From positions 1-6,173 of the forward strand of contig WQYS01000152.1 of NCBI GenBank assembly GCA_009781125.1: 6,173 nucleotides of DNA, in the 5' to 3' direction. Under the pieces are notes generated by a model. The model worked only from the letters and a program-made list of their open reading frames with translations. It made no database searches and was not told the origin of the DNA. Source of the DNA: Acidobacteriaceae bacterium (lineage in GTDB: Bacteria; Acidobacteriota; Terriglobia; Terriglobales; Acidobacteriaceae). The first letter of the stretch is position 1, and each line of letters opens with the position of its first letter. Made by a program: the position numbers and the translations under genes. Below are positions 5,839 through 6,173 of the stretch, piece by piece.

Positions 5839-5897
5839 GCACCCGGTCGTTTGTGGCATGGCAAGATAAAAGCAGGTGCGGTATTCTGACCACTCGG

Positions 5898-6173
5898 ATG
5901 GCTCAGTCAACAACAAATGGTTTAGCAGCGGAGCAGGCGAACCTTTCGCCTGCCATGCGGCAGTATCGGGCAGCCAAGGACGCTAATCCGGATACGCTGC
6001 TCTTCTTCCGCATGGGAGACTTCTACGAGCTGTTCTTCGACGACGCCATCGTAGCGGCGCGCGAGCTGCAACTGACTCTGACCTCGCGCGACAAGGCCAA
6101 GAGCGTGCCCATGTGCGGGGTTCCGTATCATGCTGTCGAGACGTACCTGCAGCGGCTTCTGCGCAAGGGCTAC
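5898..6173 (+). CDS. mutS: DNA mismatch repair protein MutS, N-terminal 92 residues only
   Basis: MutS is the cytoplasmic ATPase that recognises mismatches and small loops and recruits MutL. The visible part is the N-terminal mismatch-binding domain: [31 protein letters not shown] at 20-50, in which Phe42-Tyr43-Glu44 is the F-x-E motif that stacks on and contacts the mismatched base, then LTLTSRD (59-65) and [14 protein letters not shown] (71-84). The reading frame runs off the right edge, so the clamp and Walker ATPase parts are not in view. The ATG at 5898 gives an N-terminus similar in length to E. coli MutS. No good Shine-Dalgarno precedes it: AGGTG at 5874-5878 is about 19 nt away. The gene is transcribed divergently from the zinc-ribbon gene, with the composite repeat between them. 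Confidence 0.97.
   Translation, partial: MAQSTTNGLAAEQANLSPAMRQYRAAKDANPDTLLFFRMGDFYELFFDDAIVAARELQLTLTSRDKAKSVPMCGVPYHAVETYLQRLLRKGY

Larger units (their letters stand above)
5625..5858. repeat. 234-nt composite inverted repeat (REP/BIME-like) upstream of mutS
   Basis: Outer arms 5625-5661 and 5822-5858 are inverted copies of 37 nt with one difference (G at 5631 against A in the other copy), containing ACCGGGTGCCCCATCCTTCG. Inner arms 5694-5709 and 5773-5788 are a perfect 16-nt inverted repeat (CGGACGAAGGGTGGGA). The core CCCAYCCTTCGTCCG therefore appears four times in alternating orientation. The whole can be read as two 85-86-nt hairpin units in opposite orientation around a 63-nt spacer, the plan of a BIME. 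The spacer holds a further small hairpin, GAGCA/TGCTC at 5710-5722. It encodes no plausible protein. Dispersed copies elsewhere in the genome are expected but not testable here. Confidence 0.8.

Noticed and set aside
5859..5887. Possible mutS promoter TGGCAA-17-TATTCT
   Set aside because: The -35 box matches the consensus at only about half its positions, and the predicted start would leave almost no leader. Too weak to list.
5516..5897. Several short open frames in the zinc-ribbon/mutS gap (for example 5545-5889 plus and 5525-5728 minus)
   Set aside because: They simply translate the inverted repeats, giving recurring GAPGR and PHPSS peptides in several frames. This is a signature of repetitive non-coding DNA, not of genes.

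Overview
The window looks like a chromosomal housekeeping segment of a moderately GC-rich bacterium, most likely a member of the Acidobacteriota (Terriglobus/Granulicella/Edaphobacter type). That assignment is inference. It rests on the protein style, the pyrR-pyrB-pyrC order and a repeat family upstream of mutS that I associate with these genomes. No search was run. There is no sign of phage, plasmid, CRISPR or transposase genes.

Layout from left to right. Positions 1-1640 (minus) hold an alpha-glucan (glycogen/maltodextrin) phosphorylase that runs off the left edge with only a short C-terminus missing. Its upstream region (1641-1842) is rich in signals: a strong Shine-Dalgarno, a near-consensus sigma-70 promoter, nested GGAAACG palindromes and a 37-codon upstream ORF whose stop overlaps the phosphorylase start. 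Positions 1843-4758 (minus) hold a compact pyrimidine operon in the order pyrR-pyrB-pyrC, with 10-nt and -4-nt junctions. It encodes the PRPP-binding regulator and the second and third enzymes of de novo UMP synthesis. A 7-bp hairpin sits directly on the pyrR ribosome-binding region. Positions 4829-5515 (minus) encode an uncharacterised zinc-ribbon protein with about four membrane segments. Its stop codon merges into a weak terminator-like hairpin, 70 nt before pyrR. From 5898 to the right edge (plus) is the start of mutS, the mismatch-repair sensor, truncated by the window.

The 382-nt divergent gap between the zinc-ribbon gene and mutS (5516-5897) is the least ordinary stretch. It contains a 234-nt composite palindrome made of two inverted copies of an 85-nt hairpin element, plus smaller direct repeats. 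It resembles a REP/BIME-type dispersed element.

Functionally, PyrR senses pyrimidine nucleotides and probably controls pyrB and pyrC together with itself. The phosphorylase has its own promoter and so is probably regulated independently by carbohydrate status. I found no convincing new multi-gene system. The observations most worth following are the composite palindrome before mutS, the pyrR leader hairpin and the phosphorylase leader region.
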